Positions 38,578 to 49,548 of a stretch of 64,000 bases of DNA are shown piece by piece. Source of the stretch: Buchnera aphidicola (Thelaxes suberi) (GTDB taxonomy: Bacteria; Pseudomonadota; Gammaproteobacteria; Enterobacterales; Enterobacteriaceae); assembly GCF_964059005.1 (NCBI RefSeq), contig NZ_OZ060389.1:124001-188000 (forward strand), given 5' to 3'. The position numbers and the translations under genes were made by a program. How positions within the stretch are numbered: the first letter of the stretch is position 1; every line of letters begins with the position of its first letter. The notes beneath the pieces were generated by a model, which was not told the origin of the DNA, did no database searches, and saw only the letters and a list, made by a program, of their open reading frames with translations.

Positions 38578-39798
38578 GTGCAAAAATTAATTTTAGTTTT
38601 AAATTGCGGAAGTTCATCAATAAAATTTTCTATTATTGACACGGTAAAATATAGCAAGATCTTATCTGGAATCATTGATGCAATTGGTTTACATCATACT
38701 AAAGCAGTTTGGAAAATACATAATTATATGTCTGATTGTGTTTATTCGTTTAATAAAATTATAACACATCTAGAAGGTTTAGATTTTTTATTTCAAGAAA
38801 TATTATTTAAATATAAAGAAATAACGTCTAATATAATAGGAATTGGTCATAGAATTGTGCATGGAGGAAATAAAATTACTACAGCAGTTTTTTTGAATAA
38901 AAAAAATATAAAATATATTGAAGAAGCATCATGTTTTGCTCCTACACATAATCCTATAAATTTGTTAGGAGTATCATTTTGTAAAAAAAATTTTCCTAGT
39001 TTATCAAAATATAATGTAGGCGTTTTTGATACTGTTTTTCATCAAACATTACCAGCTGAATCATTTTTATATGGCATACCATATAAATTTTTTTATAAAA
39101 ATCATATTCGGCGTTATGGAGCTCATGGGATCAGTCATCAATATATTTGCAATAAAGTTGCGCAAATATTAAATATACCTAAAAATAACTTAAATATAAT
39201 TAGTTGTCATTTAGGAAATGGATGTTCTATTGCTGCAATAAAAGATGGGTTATCAGTAGATACTTCTATGGGTTTAACGCCATTAGAAGGTTTAATAATG
39301 GGGAATCGTAGTGGGGATATCGATCCTGCTATTATTTTTTTTATGTATAAAAATTTAAAATTGGACATAAAATCTATTGAAGATATTTTAATAAATAAAT
39401 CAGGATTGTTAGGTTTAAATGAAATAACTAGTGATTTTCGAGAAATTACTTATAATTATTATAAAAATGTAAAATTTAAACTTTCTTTTGATGTATTTTG
39501 TCATCGTTTAGCTAAATATATTGCAGGATATTCAACATTAATGGATGGAAAATTAGATGCAATTACTTTTACTGGAGGGATTGGAGAAAATTCGTCTTTA
39601 ATGCGATTAATAACTATTACTAAATTATCATTATTAGGAGTATTTATTGATCAAAAAAAGAATATTAATGTTAAAAGCAATCGTATTAATTTTATTCATT
39701 TAGAAAATAGTATTCCAATTATAGTTATTCCGTCTAAAGAAGAAATTGAAATCGCAAAAGAAACTATGCATGTTATTAATACAAAATGTATTGTATAA
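38578..39798 (+). CDS. ackA: Acetate kinase
   Basis: Interconverts acetyl phosphate plus ADP and acetate plus ATP. 406 aa (400 in E. coli). ASKHA-fold motifs: LVLNCGSSSIKFSI, GHRIVHGG, HLGNGCSIAAI, DTSMGLTPLEGLIMGNRSGDIDP and FTGGIGENSSLMR. The start is GTG with AAGGA eight bases upstream; no ATG fits the conserved N-terminus. It is followed by pta. Confidence 0.97.
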   Translation: MQKLILVLNCGSSSIKFSIIDTVKYSKILSGIIDAIGLHHTKAVWKIHNYMSDCVYSFNKIITHLEGLDFLFQEILFKYKEITSNIIGIGHRIVHGGNKITTAVFLNKKNIKYIEEASCFAPTHNPINLLGVSFCKKNFPSLSKYNVGVFDTVFHQTLPAESFLYGIPYKFFYKNHIRRYGAHGISHQYICNKVAQILNIPKNNLNIISCHLGNGCSIAAIKDGLSVDTSMGLTPLEGLIMGNRSGDIDPAIIFFMYKNLKLDIKSIEDILINKSGLLGLNEITSDFREITYNYYKNVKFKLSFDVFCHRLAKYIAGYSTLMDGKLDAITFTGGIGENSSLMRLITITKLSLLGVFIDQKKNINVKSNRINFIHLENSIPIIVIPSKEEIEIAKETMHVINTKCIV

Positions 39799-39855
39799 AT
39801 TTAATTTATTGTTCTAAATTATTTGTTTAGATATTTTATATTTAAGGTGATTTAT

Positions 39856-41979
39856 ATGTCATTTCCATTATTAATTATTCCGTTACATGAATATGTTGGA
39901 ATAAATACAGTAAGTTTAAGTATTTTAAAAAATTTTTATGAAAAAAATATTCCATGTTCATTTTTTAACATTATAAAGAATAAAAAAAATATTGTTGTGT
40001 ATAAAAAAAAAATAATTTCTATAATAAATTTATTAAAATTAGATATAAAATTTATTGAACCTATCAAAGTAGATACAGATACATTAAATTATATTAATCA
40101 TAATAATTTTAATAGTCTTTTAGATAAAGTTACTGATGCATATTATCAAGAATGTATCGATAGTAGTATGTTTAGTATTAATTTGATTCAAGGATTACCT
40201 CTTAGTTCTAAAAATTATTTATTAAATATAAAATTTAATTTATTAATTGCTGAGCGTCTTCGTGCAAAAATTATTTATTTAATGAATAGTAATATTGTAT
40301 TAAGTATCGCCAAGATAGAGTGTAAACAATTTGAATATAATAATTTTTTTCCTTTGGATAATCATAGTGTAATAGGTATTATTTTAAATAATTCTAAGTT
40401 TGATTTTATTAATCAACCAAAAAAAATATCTTTATATAATTATAAAAGTAAATTTAATTTTTCATTACAAGATAAAAAAAAATGGTTGATTGTAGGGGGA
40501 ATGTATAATGATCCTGATGTTCAATATATTTCGTTGAATAATTTATGTATCTATTTTAATGCAAAAGTGATAACAAGTTTTAATAACGACAATTTTTTTA
40601 TAAAAAAAATATTTTTTTTAAACTCGCTAAAAGAATTACAGAATAATAATATAGAATCACAGACATTATTTTTAATTGATGTTATTGATATTGAACAATT
40701 TTATATAATAATAAATTTTTTAAAAAATAAAAAAATAGTTTTTGCAGTTATATTAATTGTTATGCAAGAAATAATAGACAATAATATAACAATTATACAA
40801 AAAAATTATAATTTTATTCCTATTTTTTTTGTTACTTCTTCTAAATTAGAAATATTTGATTTATTACGTACCATTCCTCATACTATGTTCCACAAAAAAT
40901 TGCAAGAGAGAAAGGATAATATAAATACATTTTCTAAAACAATTGATATAAATTTTAGTTTATTACGAAAAGAAAAATTAATAAATTTAATTAACCCTAT
41001 TTTTTTTAAATATCAATTAAAAACAATGTGTCAACAATATAAAAAAACAGTTATCTTACCTGAAGGTAATAATCCATTAATAATAGAAGCAGCTTCAATT
41101 TGTAATAAAAAAAATATATCTAAAATAATTTTATTAGGTCAGCATAAAAAAATTTATCATTATGCAAAAAAAAATAAAATAGAAATAAAAGATGGAATTC
41201 AAATTATAGATCCAAAATTAATATGTAACAATTATATTACAAAATTATTAAATATACGTAAACAAAACGGTCTAAATTTTGAAACTGCATCTAAATTAGT
41301 TAAAAATAATATAATGCTTGCAATGTTAATGTTAAAACATGATAAAAATGTAGCTGGAGTAGTTGCTGGAATAGAAACAACAACATCAGAAGTTTTACGC
41401 CCCGCTTTTCAAATTATAAAATGTAAACAGCAGTATTCGTTAGTGTCTTCTTATTTTTTTATGTTATTACATGACAGGGTAATAATGTATTCAGATTGTG
41501 CTATTAATACTAATCCTTCTTATAAAGAATTGGCAGAAATAGCTATACAATCTTTTGAAACCGCAATTCAATTTAAAATAAAACCTCGAATTGCAATGCT
41601 ATCTTACATTACTAATACAATAAATAACATCACTGATGAAAATGTTATAAAAGTTATAAAAGCTACAAAATTAGTAAATAAAATTAGGCCAGATATATTA
41701 ATTGAAGGGCCTATTCAATACGATGCAGCAATATCAAATAATGTAAGTAAAGTAAAATGTCCAAATTCTATAATTAAAGGTAAAGCAAATATTTTTATAT
41801 TTCCCGATTTAAATACTGCAAATATTACTTATAAAGCAGTTCAAAGATCTACAGGATCAATATGTATTGGACCAATATTACAGGGAATTAATCAACCTGT
41901 TAATGATTTATCTAGAGGTGCTTCTATAGAAGATATATTATATACTATTATGTTAACTGTGATACAATCTTCTTCATGA
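39856..41979 (+). CDS. pta: Phosphate acetyltransferase
   Basis: Interconverts acetyl-CoA and acetyl phosphate; with AckA it yields ATP from acetyl-CoA. The frame opens at 39823, but the ATG at 39856 has AAGGTGA just upstream and starts MSFPLLIIPLHEYVGINTVSL like E. coli Pta, giving 707 aa (714 in E. coli). Two regions are visible: a diverged N-terminal DRTGG/P-loop-like half, and the conserved C-terminal catalytic half from KTVILPEGNNPLIIEAA to CIGPILQGINQPVNDLSRG. An A10 tract at 40003-40012 is in frame. The N-terminal half is notably less conserved, so its regulatory role may have decayed. Confidence 0.96.
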   Translation: MSFPLLIIPLHEYVGINTVSLSILKNFYEKNIPCSFFNIIKNKKNIVVYKKKIISIINLLKLDIKFIEPIKVDTDTLNYINHNNFNSLLDKVTDAYYQECIDSSMFSINLIQGLPLSSKNYLLNIKFNLLIAERLRAKIIYLMNSNIVLSIAKIECKQFEYNNFFPLDNHSVIGIILNNSKFDFINQPKKISLYNYKSKFNFSLQDKKKWLIVGGMYNDPDVQYISLNNLCIYFNAKVITSFNNDNFFIKKIFFLNSLKELQNNNIESQTLFLIDVIDIEQFYIIINFLKNKKIVFAVILIVMQEIIDNNITIIQKNYNFIPIFFVTSSKLEIFDLLRTIPHTMFHKKLQERKDNINTFSKTIDINFSLLRKEKLINLINPIFFKYQLKTMCQQYKKTVILPEGNNPLIIEAASICNKKNISKIILLGQHKKIYHYAKKNKIEIKDGIQIIDPKLICNNYITKLLNIRKQNGLNFETASKLVKNNIMLAMLMLKHDKNVAGVVAGIETTTSEVLRPAFQIIKCKQQYSLVSSYFFMLLHDRVIMYSDCAINTNPSYKELAEIAIQSFETAIQFKIKPRIAMLSYITNTINNITDENVIKVIKATKLVNKIRPDILIEGPIQYDAAISNNVSKVKCPNSIIKGKANIFIFPDLNTANITYKAVQRSTGSICIGPILQGINQPVNDLSRGASIEDILYTIMLTVIQSSS

Positions 41980-42222
41980 TAATGTGTTGAATTAAATTTC
42001 TATTAAAAATTCCAATTTTATATTTTTTTAGAAGAATATTCTAACATTGAACACTTTTAATAAATAATAAATTGATTAAATATATATTAAATTTATTTTT
42101 CTTTTTAAGAAAATGAAGATATAATAATTTATATTTTTATTAAAATATATTTTTTTAATAAAAAAATTAATTTATTAAATATTTTATTTTATAAAAAAAA
42201 TATTTTTATATATAAATATTAG

Positions 42223-43353
42223 TTATAATTGAAAATTTTTTAATTCATTGCAATTAATTGAAGAATCTATTTGTCCTATTAGATAGGAATTAACTTCAAC
42301 TTCTTGTGGAGCAACTTGTACATTATCTGAAGATAACCAATAATTAATCCAAGGTATAGGATTTGTACAAGCGGCAAAAATAGGTGGTAAACCTATGGAT
42401 TTCATACGTATATTTGTAATGTATTCAATATATTGATATAAAATTTCTTTATTTAATCCTAAAATTGAACCGTCTTTGAAAAGATATGTAGCCCAATTTT
42501 TTTCTTGTTCTGCAGCTTGTTTAAATAACACAATAGCCTCTTTATTGCATTCATTAACAATGCCTTCCATTTTTTCTTCTTTTGCTTGCTCACGAATGAT
42601 ATTGATAATATGTTGTGTTCCTGTTAAATGTAAAGCTTCATCTCGTGCTATTAATCGGATAATTTTTGCATTTCCTTCCATAATTTCTCTTTCTGCAAAA
42701 GCAAATGAACAAGCAAAACTAACGTAAAAACGTACAGCTTCTAAAACATTTACACTGATTAAACATAAATATAGCTTTTTTTTTATAGTTTTTAAGCAAA
42801 CATTTAATTGTTTATTATTTATCACATGTTTACCTTCTCCAAATAGATGCCAATAATTATTTTGTTGAATCAAATCGTCATAATAATGAGAAATATCTTG
42901 AGCTCTTTTACATATATGTGAATTATCTATTATAGTATCAAATACTTCAGATGGAGCATTAATAATATTTCTAATAATATGTGTATAAGATCTAGAATGT
43001 ATAGTTTCTGAAAACGACCAAGTTTCTATCCATGTTTCTAATTCTGGTATAGATACAATTGGAAGTAAAGCTATACTTGGACTTCTTCCCTGTATTGAAT
43101 CTAATAAAGTTTGATATTTTAAGTTACTTAAAAAAATGTGTTTTTCATGATTTAACAATTTATTATACTGGATGCGATCTTTGGATAAATCTATTTCTTC
43201 TGGTCTCCAAAAAAAAGAAAGTTGTTTTTCTATTAACCGTTCAAAAATATTATATTTCTGTTGATCATAACGAGCGATATTTACTGATTGACCAAAAAAC
43301 ATAGGTTCTTTTAATTGATTATTATATTTTTTTGAAAAAGTAGTATATGTCAT
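42223..43353 (-). CDS. nrdB: Ribonucleotide reductase class Ia, beta subunit
   Basis: Radical-generating subunit that houses the diiron centre and tyrosyl radical. 376 aa, as in E. coli. The segment ETWSFSETIHSRSYTHIIRN contains the iron ligands and the radical tyrosine. Later ligands are in FAFAEREIMEGNAK and ARDEALHLTGTQH. The C-terminal tail IDSSINCNELKNFQL, which docks onto NrdA, is conserved. It follows nrdA by 79 bp on the minus strand. Confidence 0.97.
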   Translation of the reverse strand: MTYTTFSKKYNNQLKEPMFFGQSVNIARYDQQKYNIFERLIEKQLSFFWRPEEIDLSKDRIQYNKLLNHEKHIFLSNLKYQTLLDSIQGRSPSIALLPIVSIPELETWIETWSFSETIHSRSYTHIIRNIINAPSEVFDTIIDNSHICKRAQDISHYYDDLIQQNNYWHLFGEGKHVINNKQLNVCLKTIKKKLYLCLISVNVLEAVRFYVSFACSFAFAEREIMEGNAKIIRLIARDEALHLTGTQHIINIIREQAKEEKMEGIVNECNKEAIVLFKQAAEQEKNWATYLFKDGSILGLNKEILYQYIEYITNIRMKSIGLPPIFAACTNPIPWINYWLSSDNVQVAPQEVEVNSYLIGQIDSSINCNELKNFQL

Positions 43354-43432
43354 AAATAATTTTATGTTTCATATAAATGTATTTTATATATAAATAATTA
43401 TGAATAATTTACATATTTAATTAAGTTATCAT

Positions 43433-45727
43433 TTATATAATACATCCTCCATTTTGACAAGATGCTTTAGAATGAGATGTAACTTGAGGAGTAGAATGTA
43501 TTATATATTCTCCAGCTCTATCTCGTGTATTTTGATAATATAATGTTTTTATTCCAAGTTTATAAGCTAATAATAAATCTTTTATCAATACTTTCATTGG
43601 TATTTTATGATCAATGAATTTATATGGATCATAATTAGTGTTAGCAGAAATAGATTGATCAATAAATTTTTGCATGATACCAACTAATGTAAGATATCCG
43701 GTATTATCGGGAATATCCCATAATAATTCATAATTGTTTTTTAATTTTTCATATTCAGGAACAACTTGACGCAACATACCGTCTTTAGAAGCTTTAATAC
43801 TAATAAATCCTCTAGGTGGTTCGATTCCATTAGTAGCATTAGAAATTTGTGAAGATGTTTCTGACGGCATAAGCGCAGATACAGTAGAATTACGTAATCC
43901 ATATTTTTTTATTTTTTCTCGTAACGTATCCCATTTAAAATGTAGTGGTTCATTACATATTGTATCAATTGTTTTTTTATAAGTATCAATGGGCAAAATA
44001 CCTTTAAAATAATTTGTTTCATGAAATAATGGACAAGGTCCTTTTTCTTTTGCTAATAAACATGAAGCGTTTAAAAGATAATACTGAATTGCTTCAAAAG
44101 TTTTATGAGTAAGATTATTAGCACTTCCATCAGAATATCGAACGTTATTTTTTGCTAAATAATAAGCGAAATTAATTACTCCAATACCTAAAGCTCTTCT
44201 ACCTAATGATCCTTTTTTTGCTGTTAATACCGGATATTCTTGATAATCTAATATAGCGTCTAAAGCGCGTATCAATAAATCAGATAAATCACTAATTTCA
44301 TTTAAATTATTAATTTTTCCTAAATTTAAAGCTGATAAAGTGCAAACTGCAATTTCACCTTCATCATTGTTGACATCATATATAGGTTTTGTAGGAAGTA
44401 GTATTTCTAAACATAGATTAGATTGTCTGATTGGAGCAATTTTAGGATTAAAGGGACTATGAGTATTACAATGATCAACATGTTGGATATATATCCTACC
44501 TGTCGAAGTTCTTTCTTGAATAAGAATAGATAATAAATCTAAACCTTTAATCATTTTTTTATTAATATTAGTATTATTTTCATATTTTTCATATAATTGT
44601 TGAAATTTTTTTTGGTCAGAAAAAAATGATTGATATAAATCTTTTACATCATGAGGACTAAATAATGTTATTAATTTACCTTCAATCATTCTTTTATATA
44701 TAAACTCATTAATTTGTACTCCATAATCTGTATGACGTACTCTATTTTCTTCAATGCCTCTATTGTTTTTTAAAACAATTAATGATTCTATTTCTAAATG
44801 CCATATTGGATAAAAAAAAGTAGCAGCACCTCCTCTTACTCCACCTTGAGAGCATGATTTTACTGCGCTTTGAAAATATTTATAAAATGGTATACATCCG
44901 GTATGAAAAGCTTCTCCTTGTCTTATTGCGCTTCCTACAGCTCTAATTTGTCCAACATTAACTCCGATACCAGCTCTTTGTGATACATATTTAACAATTG
45001 CACTAGCAGTTGCATTAATTGAATTAATAGTATCATCGCATTCTATTAAAATACATGAGCTAAATTGTTTAGTTGGTGTTCTTAAACCAGCCATAATAGG
45101 TGTAGGAAGAGAAATCTTAAATGTAGAAATTGCATCGTAAAATTTTTTTATATATTTCATGCGAATATGATATGGATATTTTGCGAACAAGCAAGCAGAA
45201 ACAAGTATATACAAGAATTGAGGGCTTTCGTATATTTTTCCATTAATTCTATTTTTGATTAGGTATTTGCCTTCAAGCTGTTTTACAGCAGCATAAGAAA
45301 ACTTCATATCTCTTAAGTGATCAATAAAATTATTCATTTTATTAAATTCTTGTTCAGAATAATCTTGAAGAATTGCTGTATCATATTTATTTTTTTTTAC
45401 CATTTTTTTTACATGTTCATATAAAACAGGAGGATTAAATTGTCCATATGCTTTTTTTCTAAGATGAAATATAGCTAATCTAGCGGCTAAGTATTGATAA
45501 TTTGGATTTTTTCGTGATATTAAATTAGCAGCAGATTTGATAATTGTTTCGTGTATTGTTGTTGTTTTTATTTTATTATAGAATTGAATTCTAGATTGTA
45601 ATTCAACTTGTGATATTGAAACATTATGTAATCCTTTAGCTGCCCAATTTAATACTCGATGTATTTTTTCTAAGTTAATATCTTCTTTTTTTCCGTTTCT
45701 TTTAGTAACGAGTAATTTTTGATTCAT
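43433..45727 (-). CDS. nrdA: Ribonucleotide reductase class Ia, alpha subunit
   Basis: Catalytic and allosteric subunit that reduces ribonucleoside diphosphates for DNA synthesis. 764 aa (761 in E. coli). It has the N-terminal ATP cone (VTKRNGKKEDINLEKIHRVL), a redox cysteine in FSSCILIE, the catalytic loop NLCLEILLPTKP, TALMP-like SALMPSETSSQISNATNG, and a C-terminal CQNGGC pair that is re-reduced by thioredoxin or glutaredoxin. nrdB follows. Confidence 0.98.
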   Translation of the reverse strand: MNQKLLVTKRNGKKEDINLEKIHRVLNWAAKGLHNVSISQVELQSRIQFYNKIKTTTIHETIIKSAANLISRKNPNYQYLAARLAIFHLRKKAYGQFNPPVLYEHVKKMVKKNKYDTAILQDYSEQEFNKMNNFIDHLRDMKFSYAAVKQLEGKYLIKNRINGKIYESPQFLYILVSACLFAKYPYHIRMKYIKKFYDAISTFKISLPTPIMAGLRTPTKQFSSCILIECDDTINSINATASAIVKYVSQRAGIGVNVGQIRAVGSAIRQGEAFHTGCIPFYKYFQSAVKSCSQGGVRGGAATFFYPIWHLEIESLIVLKNNRGIEENRVRHTDYGVQINEFIYKRMIEGKLITLFSPHDVKDLYQSFFSDQKKFQQLYEKYENNTNINKKMIKGLDLLSILIQERTSTGRIYIQHVDHCNTHSPFNPKIAPIRQSNLCLEILLPTKPIYDVNNDEGEIAVCTLSALNLGKINNLNEISDLSDLLIRALDAILDYQEYPVLTAKKGSLGRRALGIGVINFAYYLAKNNVRYSDGSANNLTHKTFEAIQYYLLNASCLLAKEKGPCPLFHETNYFKGILPIDTYKKTIDTICNEPLHFKWDTLREKIKKYGLRNSTVSALMPSETSSQISNATNGIEPPRGFISIKASKDGMLRQVVPEYEKLKNNYELLWDIPDNTGYLTLVGIMQKFIDQSISANTNYDPYKFIDHKIPMKVLIKDLLLAYKLGIKTLYYQNTRDRAGEYIIHSTPQVTSHSKASCQNGGCII

Positions 45728-45908
45728 ATTATGCCATACTCAGTTTATATAAATTTTTAACAATTATTATCTATTATTATTAATAACAAAAAATTGTATT
45801 TTTATCTTTGAACAAAAACTTTATAGAAAAGTTATGAAATTAAATTGTAAATTAATATAAACTTTTTTAAATTTGTTTATTATAAAAATAATTATTAGTC
45901 ATATTTTA

Positions 45909-48440
45909 TCAATATAAAATGTCTAATTTTTGTACTGCCACAACCTTTTCTTGTTTAGTAGTTCGTATTAATATTACTCCTTGAGCATTTCTTTTTAATA
46001 CTCCGATTTCGGAAATTCGTGTGCGTACTAAAGTGCCGGCATTAGTAATAATCATAATTTGATTTTTTTGACATACTTGGATTGCTCCAATTAATACACC
46101 ATTTTTTTTAGTTATTTTTATTGCAATAACACCTTGAGTTGAACGAGATTTGACTGGAAAATCACTTATTTTAGTTCGTTTTCCGAATCCATTTTCTGTA
46201 ACTGTAAGTATATGTCCTTTTTCTTTTGGTATAATAAGTGAAACAATTCTATCTTTTTTACTAACTTTAATACCTTTTACTCCAGAAGCAGTACGACCCA
46301 TTTTTCTTACAGAATGTTCTGAAAAATGTACTACTTTACCCATTGCAGTAAATAACATAACGTTATTTTTACCGTTAGTTAATGCTACTCCAATTAATTC
46401 GTCATTATCTTTTAAATTAATTGCAATGATTCCATTATTACGAGGTTTTTTAAAGAAATTTAAGGAAGTTTTTTTTACAATTCCTTGTGATGTAGCCATA
46501 AAAATATTAACATTATCTTGATATTTCTTAAATGGTAAAATAGCTGTAATTCTTTCTTTTTTATTTAAAGGGATTAAATTAATAATGGGTTTACCTCTTG
46601 CGTGACGACTAGATTCTGGTAATTGATATACTTTTAACCAATAAACAATACCTCTACTAGAAAAACATAATATTGTATCATGAGTATTTGCTATTAATAA
46701 ACTTTCTATAAAATCTTCTTCTTTAGTTTTTGCCGCGGATTTTCCTTTCCCTCCTCTTTTTTGCGCTTCATAGTCAGATAATGGTTGATATTTTACATAT
46801 CCTGAATGAGATAATGTAACAACAACATCTGCTTTATTAATAACATCTTCAATATTAATTTCAGATGCACTATTTTGTATTTCAGTTTTTCTTATATCAG
46901 CAAATTGATTACTTATTTCAATTAGTTCTTTTTTAATTATTTCCATCATATAGTTAGGTTGTTTTAAAATATTTACTAATTTTTTAATTTTTGTTAATAT
47001 ATGAATATATTCTTCTGTAATCTTTTTTTGCTCTAGTGAAGTAATTTTTTGTAATTTTAAGTCTAATATAGATTGAACTTGTTTTTTAGATAAATAAAGA
47101 TTATGGATTGTAATATGGTTCTGGTTATCATTCCATTTATTTAATACTTTTTCTTTTTTTTTCATTAGAAGAAAAAAGTGAGATTCAGACGTATTCCATT
47201 TTTTATTTAATAAAAATTTTTTTGCTTCTGATGGATTCTTTGTTTCCTTAATTATCTTAATGACGGTATCAATATTATGTAAAGCAATATTTGTGCCTTC
47301 TAAAATATGAGCTTTTTTTAATGCTTGTTTTAATTCAAATAAACTTTTTTTAAAAACTACTTCTTTTCTGTGTGCAATGAAGTTTTTAATCACTTCTTTT
47401 AACGATAATGTTTTTGGTATGCCGTTACATAGCGCAACCATATTAATACCAAAAGATATCTGTAGTTGAGTTAATAAATATAATTGATTTAATACAACTT
47501 CTGATATAGATTCTTTTTTAATTTCTATTACTATACGCATTCCATCTTTATCAGATTCATCTCTTAATCCAGATATTCCTTCGATTTTTTTTTCTTTTAC
47601 TAAATCCGCTATTTTTTCAATTAATTTAGCTTTATTTACTTGATAAGGTATTTCATAAATAATTATTTTTTCTCTTTTTGTTTTAGGATTTTTTTCTATT
47701 TTACTACGGGCTCTAATAGAAATTTTACCTTTTCCTGTCCGATAAGCATTTTCTATTCCTGTTTTTCCGTTAATAATACCAGAAGTAGGAAAGTCAGGTC
47801 CGGGTAAATATTGCATGATATTTTTTAAAGAAATTTGATTATTATCAATATAAGCTATACAAGCGTTAATAACTTCTTTAATATTATGAGGAGGAATATT
47901 TGTTGCCATTCCAACAGCAATACCTGAAGATCCGTTTATTAATAGATTTGGAATTTTAGTAGGTAAAACATCTGGAATATATTCTGTTCCATCATAATTT
48001 TTGCTAAATGTTACTGTTTCTTTATCTAAATCATTTAATAGTGATTCTGAAATTTTAGACATTCTAATTTCTGTGTAACGCATAGCTGCTGCTGCGTCAC
48101 CGTCTATAGAACCGAAGTTTCCTTGTCCATCTATTAAAACGTATCTTAAAGAAAATGATTGAGCCATTCTTACAATAGTATCATAAACAGCTGAATCTCC
48201 ATGTGGATGATATTTACCAATTACATCTCCTACAATTCGAGCTGATTTTTTATATGGTTTATTATAATAATTACCCAAGATATGCATGGCAAATAATATT
48301 CTTCTATGTACCGGTTTTAATCCGTCTCGGACGTCTGGAAGAGCACGACTGATAATTACTGACATCGCATAATCTAAATAAGAAGTTTTTAATTCTTCTT
48401 CAATATCGACTTGTATTATTTCGTTAGTGAAGTCTTTCAT
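45909..48440 (-). CDS. gyrA: DNA gyrase subunit A
   Basis: Breakage-reunion subunit of DNA gyrase. 843 aa (875 in E. coli). The active-site tyrosine lies in AAAAMRYTEIRM. The region GKYHPHGDSAVYDTIVRMAQ has Ser and Asp at the positions altered in quinolone-resistant strains, i.e. the sensitive form. The C-terminal wrapping domain keeps the GyrA box as QKRGGKG and six repeat blades. The shortening is at the acidic C-terminal tail. Divergent from the DUF2076 gene. Confidence 0.98.
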   Translation of the reverse strand: MKDFTNEIIQVDIEEELKTSYLDYAMSVIISRALPDVRDGLKPVHRRILFAMHILGNYYNKPYKKSARIVGDVIGKYHPHGDSAVYDTIVRMAQSFSLRYVLIDGQGNFGSIDGDAAAAMRYTEIRMSKISESLLNDLDKETVTFSKNYDGTEYIPDVLPTKIPNLLINGSSGIAVGMATNIPPHNIKEVINACIAYIDNNQISLKNIMQYLPGPDFPTSGIINGKTGIENAYRTGKGKISIRARSKIEKNPKTKREKIIIYEIPYQVNKAKLIEKIADLVKEKKIEGISGLRDESDKDGMRIVIEIKKESISEVVLNQLYLLTQLQISFGINMVALCNGIPKTLSLKEVIKNFIAHRKEVVFKKSLFELKQALKKAHILEGTNIALHNIDTVIKIIKETKNPSEAKKFLLNKKWNTSESHFFLLMKKKEKVLNKWNDNQNHITIHNLYLSKKQVQSILDLKLQKITSLEQKKITEEYIHILTKIKKLVNILKQPNYMMEIIKKELIEISNQFADIRKTEIQNSASEINIEDVINKADVVVTLSHSGYVKYQPLSDYEAQKRGGKGKSAAKTKEEDFIESLLIANTHDTILCFSSRGIVYWLKVYQLPESSRHARGKPIINLIPLNKKERITAILPFKKYQDNVNIFMATSQGIVKKTSLNFFKKPRNNGIIAINLKDNDELIGVALTNGKNNVMLFTAMGKVVHFSEHSVRKMGRTASGVKGIKVSKKDRIVSLIIPKEKGHILTVTENGFGKRTKISDFPVKSRSTQGVIAIKITKKNGVLIGAIQVCQKNQIMIITNAGTLVRTRISEIGVLKRNAQGVILIRTTKQEKVVAVQKLDILY

Positions 48441-48705
48441 AAAAATATCTCTTTTTTATATATATTTAAAATATTTAATATTTATTACATTTTTTAAACT
48501 GAAACTATATCATATTTATATTATTCCGTGAATCGAAAGAAATAATTTAATTTTGATTAATAAGATGTGAAACAATTTTGTTAATATTTTTTTTCAAAGA
48601 TATTTTTAAATACAAAAACATTAAATTTCTGTATAATTAAAATTAAAATATTTAAAATGTAATTTTCTAATTAATTATTTATCTATGATAGAGGATATTG
48701 ATATT

Positions 48706-49419
48706 ATGCATATTGAAGAAAAAAAATTAATTGAGGATTTATTTGAGAGAGTAAAAAAAACTGCAGATCAATTTCCAGAAAAAAATACTGAAGCTGATAA
48801 TCTTATTAATAATCTTGTAAAACATAATCCAAATTCAATATATTATATTATACAAACGCTATTAGTACATGAAAATATTGTAAAAAAATTAAATAATCGC
48901 ATTTCTGAATTAGAAAAAAAAATTGTTTCTTATAATGATAAAGAAAATTCTAAACCGAGTTTTTTATCAGGATTATTTGGTTCTAAAGTTAAACAAAAAG
49001 AAGAAAATGTTACGCAAAATATAGACAATAAAGTAAACAATAATGGTTTTGAAAAAAATTCTACAATTTATCCTAATACTAAATCAAATAATCCACAAAA
49101 TTCATATTCTATTGGAGGGGGAGGGGTTAGTAGTTTTTTAGGTAATGCAGCGCAAACAGCTGCTGGGATAGCAGGAGGTATGGTTATTGGAAATATGATA
49201 ACTGATTTTTTTCATTCTACACCTAACAGTGGTTCTATTGAAGTAGATAGAATAGAAGAATATAATGAACCAATGCATATACATGATAATAATTTACATG
49301 AACAAACTACTAATATAGAAGAAGTGTATTACGAAGATAATAATATTGAGCATGATTATGAAACAGATGATTATGAAAATATTTTGGATTTAGATGATCA
49401 AGATGAAGAATTACTATAA
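48706..49419 (+). CDS. DUF2076 domain-containing protein
   Basis: No established function. I start it at the ATG at 48706, seven codons after the first in-frame ATG, because GAGGA precedes it at the right distance and DUF2076 proteins start at the equivalent M-x-x-EEKKLIEDLFER; the product is 237 aa. Parts in order: an N-terminal helical block ending in NRISELEKKI that looks coiled-coil, a polar asparagine-rich linker, a glycine-rich and hydrophobic segment from GGGGVSSFLGNAAQTAAG through IAGGMVIGNMITDFF, and a strongly acidic C-terminal tail. No signal peptide or enzymatic motif is visible. Divergent from gyrA, convergent with tsaA. Confidence 0.8.
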   Translation: MHIEEKKLIEDLFERVKKTADQFPEKNTEADNLINNLVKHNPNSIYYIIQTLLVHENIVKKLNNRISELEKKIVSYNDKENSKPSFLSGLFGSKVKQKEENVTQNIDNKVNNNGFEKNSTIYPNTKSNNPQNSYSIGGGGVSSFLGNAAQTAAGIAGGMVIGNMITDFFHSTPNSGSIEVDRIEEYNEPMHIHDNNLHEQTTNIEEVYYEDNNIEHDYETDDYENILDLDDQDEELL

Positions 49420-49456
49420 TTTATTTTGTATAAAATTGTTTTCGTTATAAAGTTCT

Positions 49457-49495
49457 ATAAAACCAGCATATTATATTTTCATATACTGGTTTTAT
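49457..49495. terminator. Hairpin between the convergent DUF2076 gene and tsaA
   Basis: ATAAAACCAG pairs with CTGGTTTTAT (10 bp), continued after one mismatch by ATAT/ATAT around a 9-nt loop. T-rich flanks on both strands fit a bidirectional intrinsic terminator. Confidence 0.7.
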
Positions 49496-49548
49496 TATTT
49501 AAAAAAATAGATATGATATCGATTATCTATCATGCACTAAGTAACTTG

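Noticed and set aside
46150..46521. Open frame of 123 codons antisense to gyrA, and similar antisense frames inside carB, dnaK, nuoF, nrdB, tsaA and thrA
   Set aside because: They lie wholly inside well-conserved genes on the other strand, have no ribosome-binding sites and resemble no protein family; they are shadows of the real genes.
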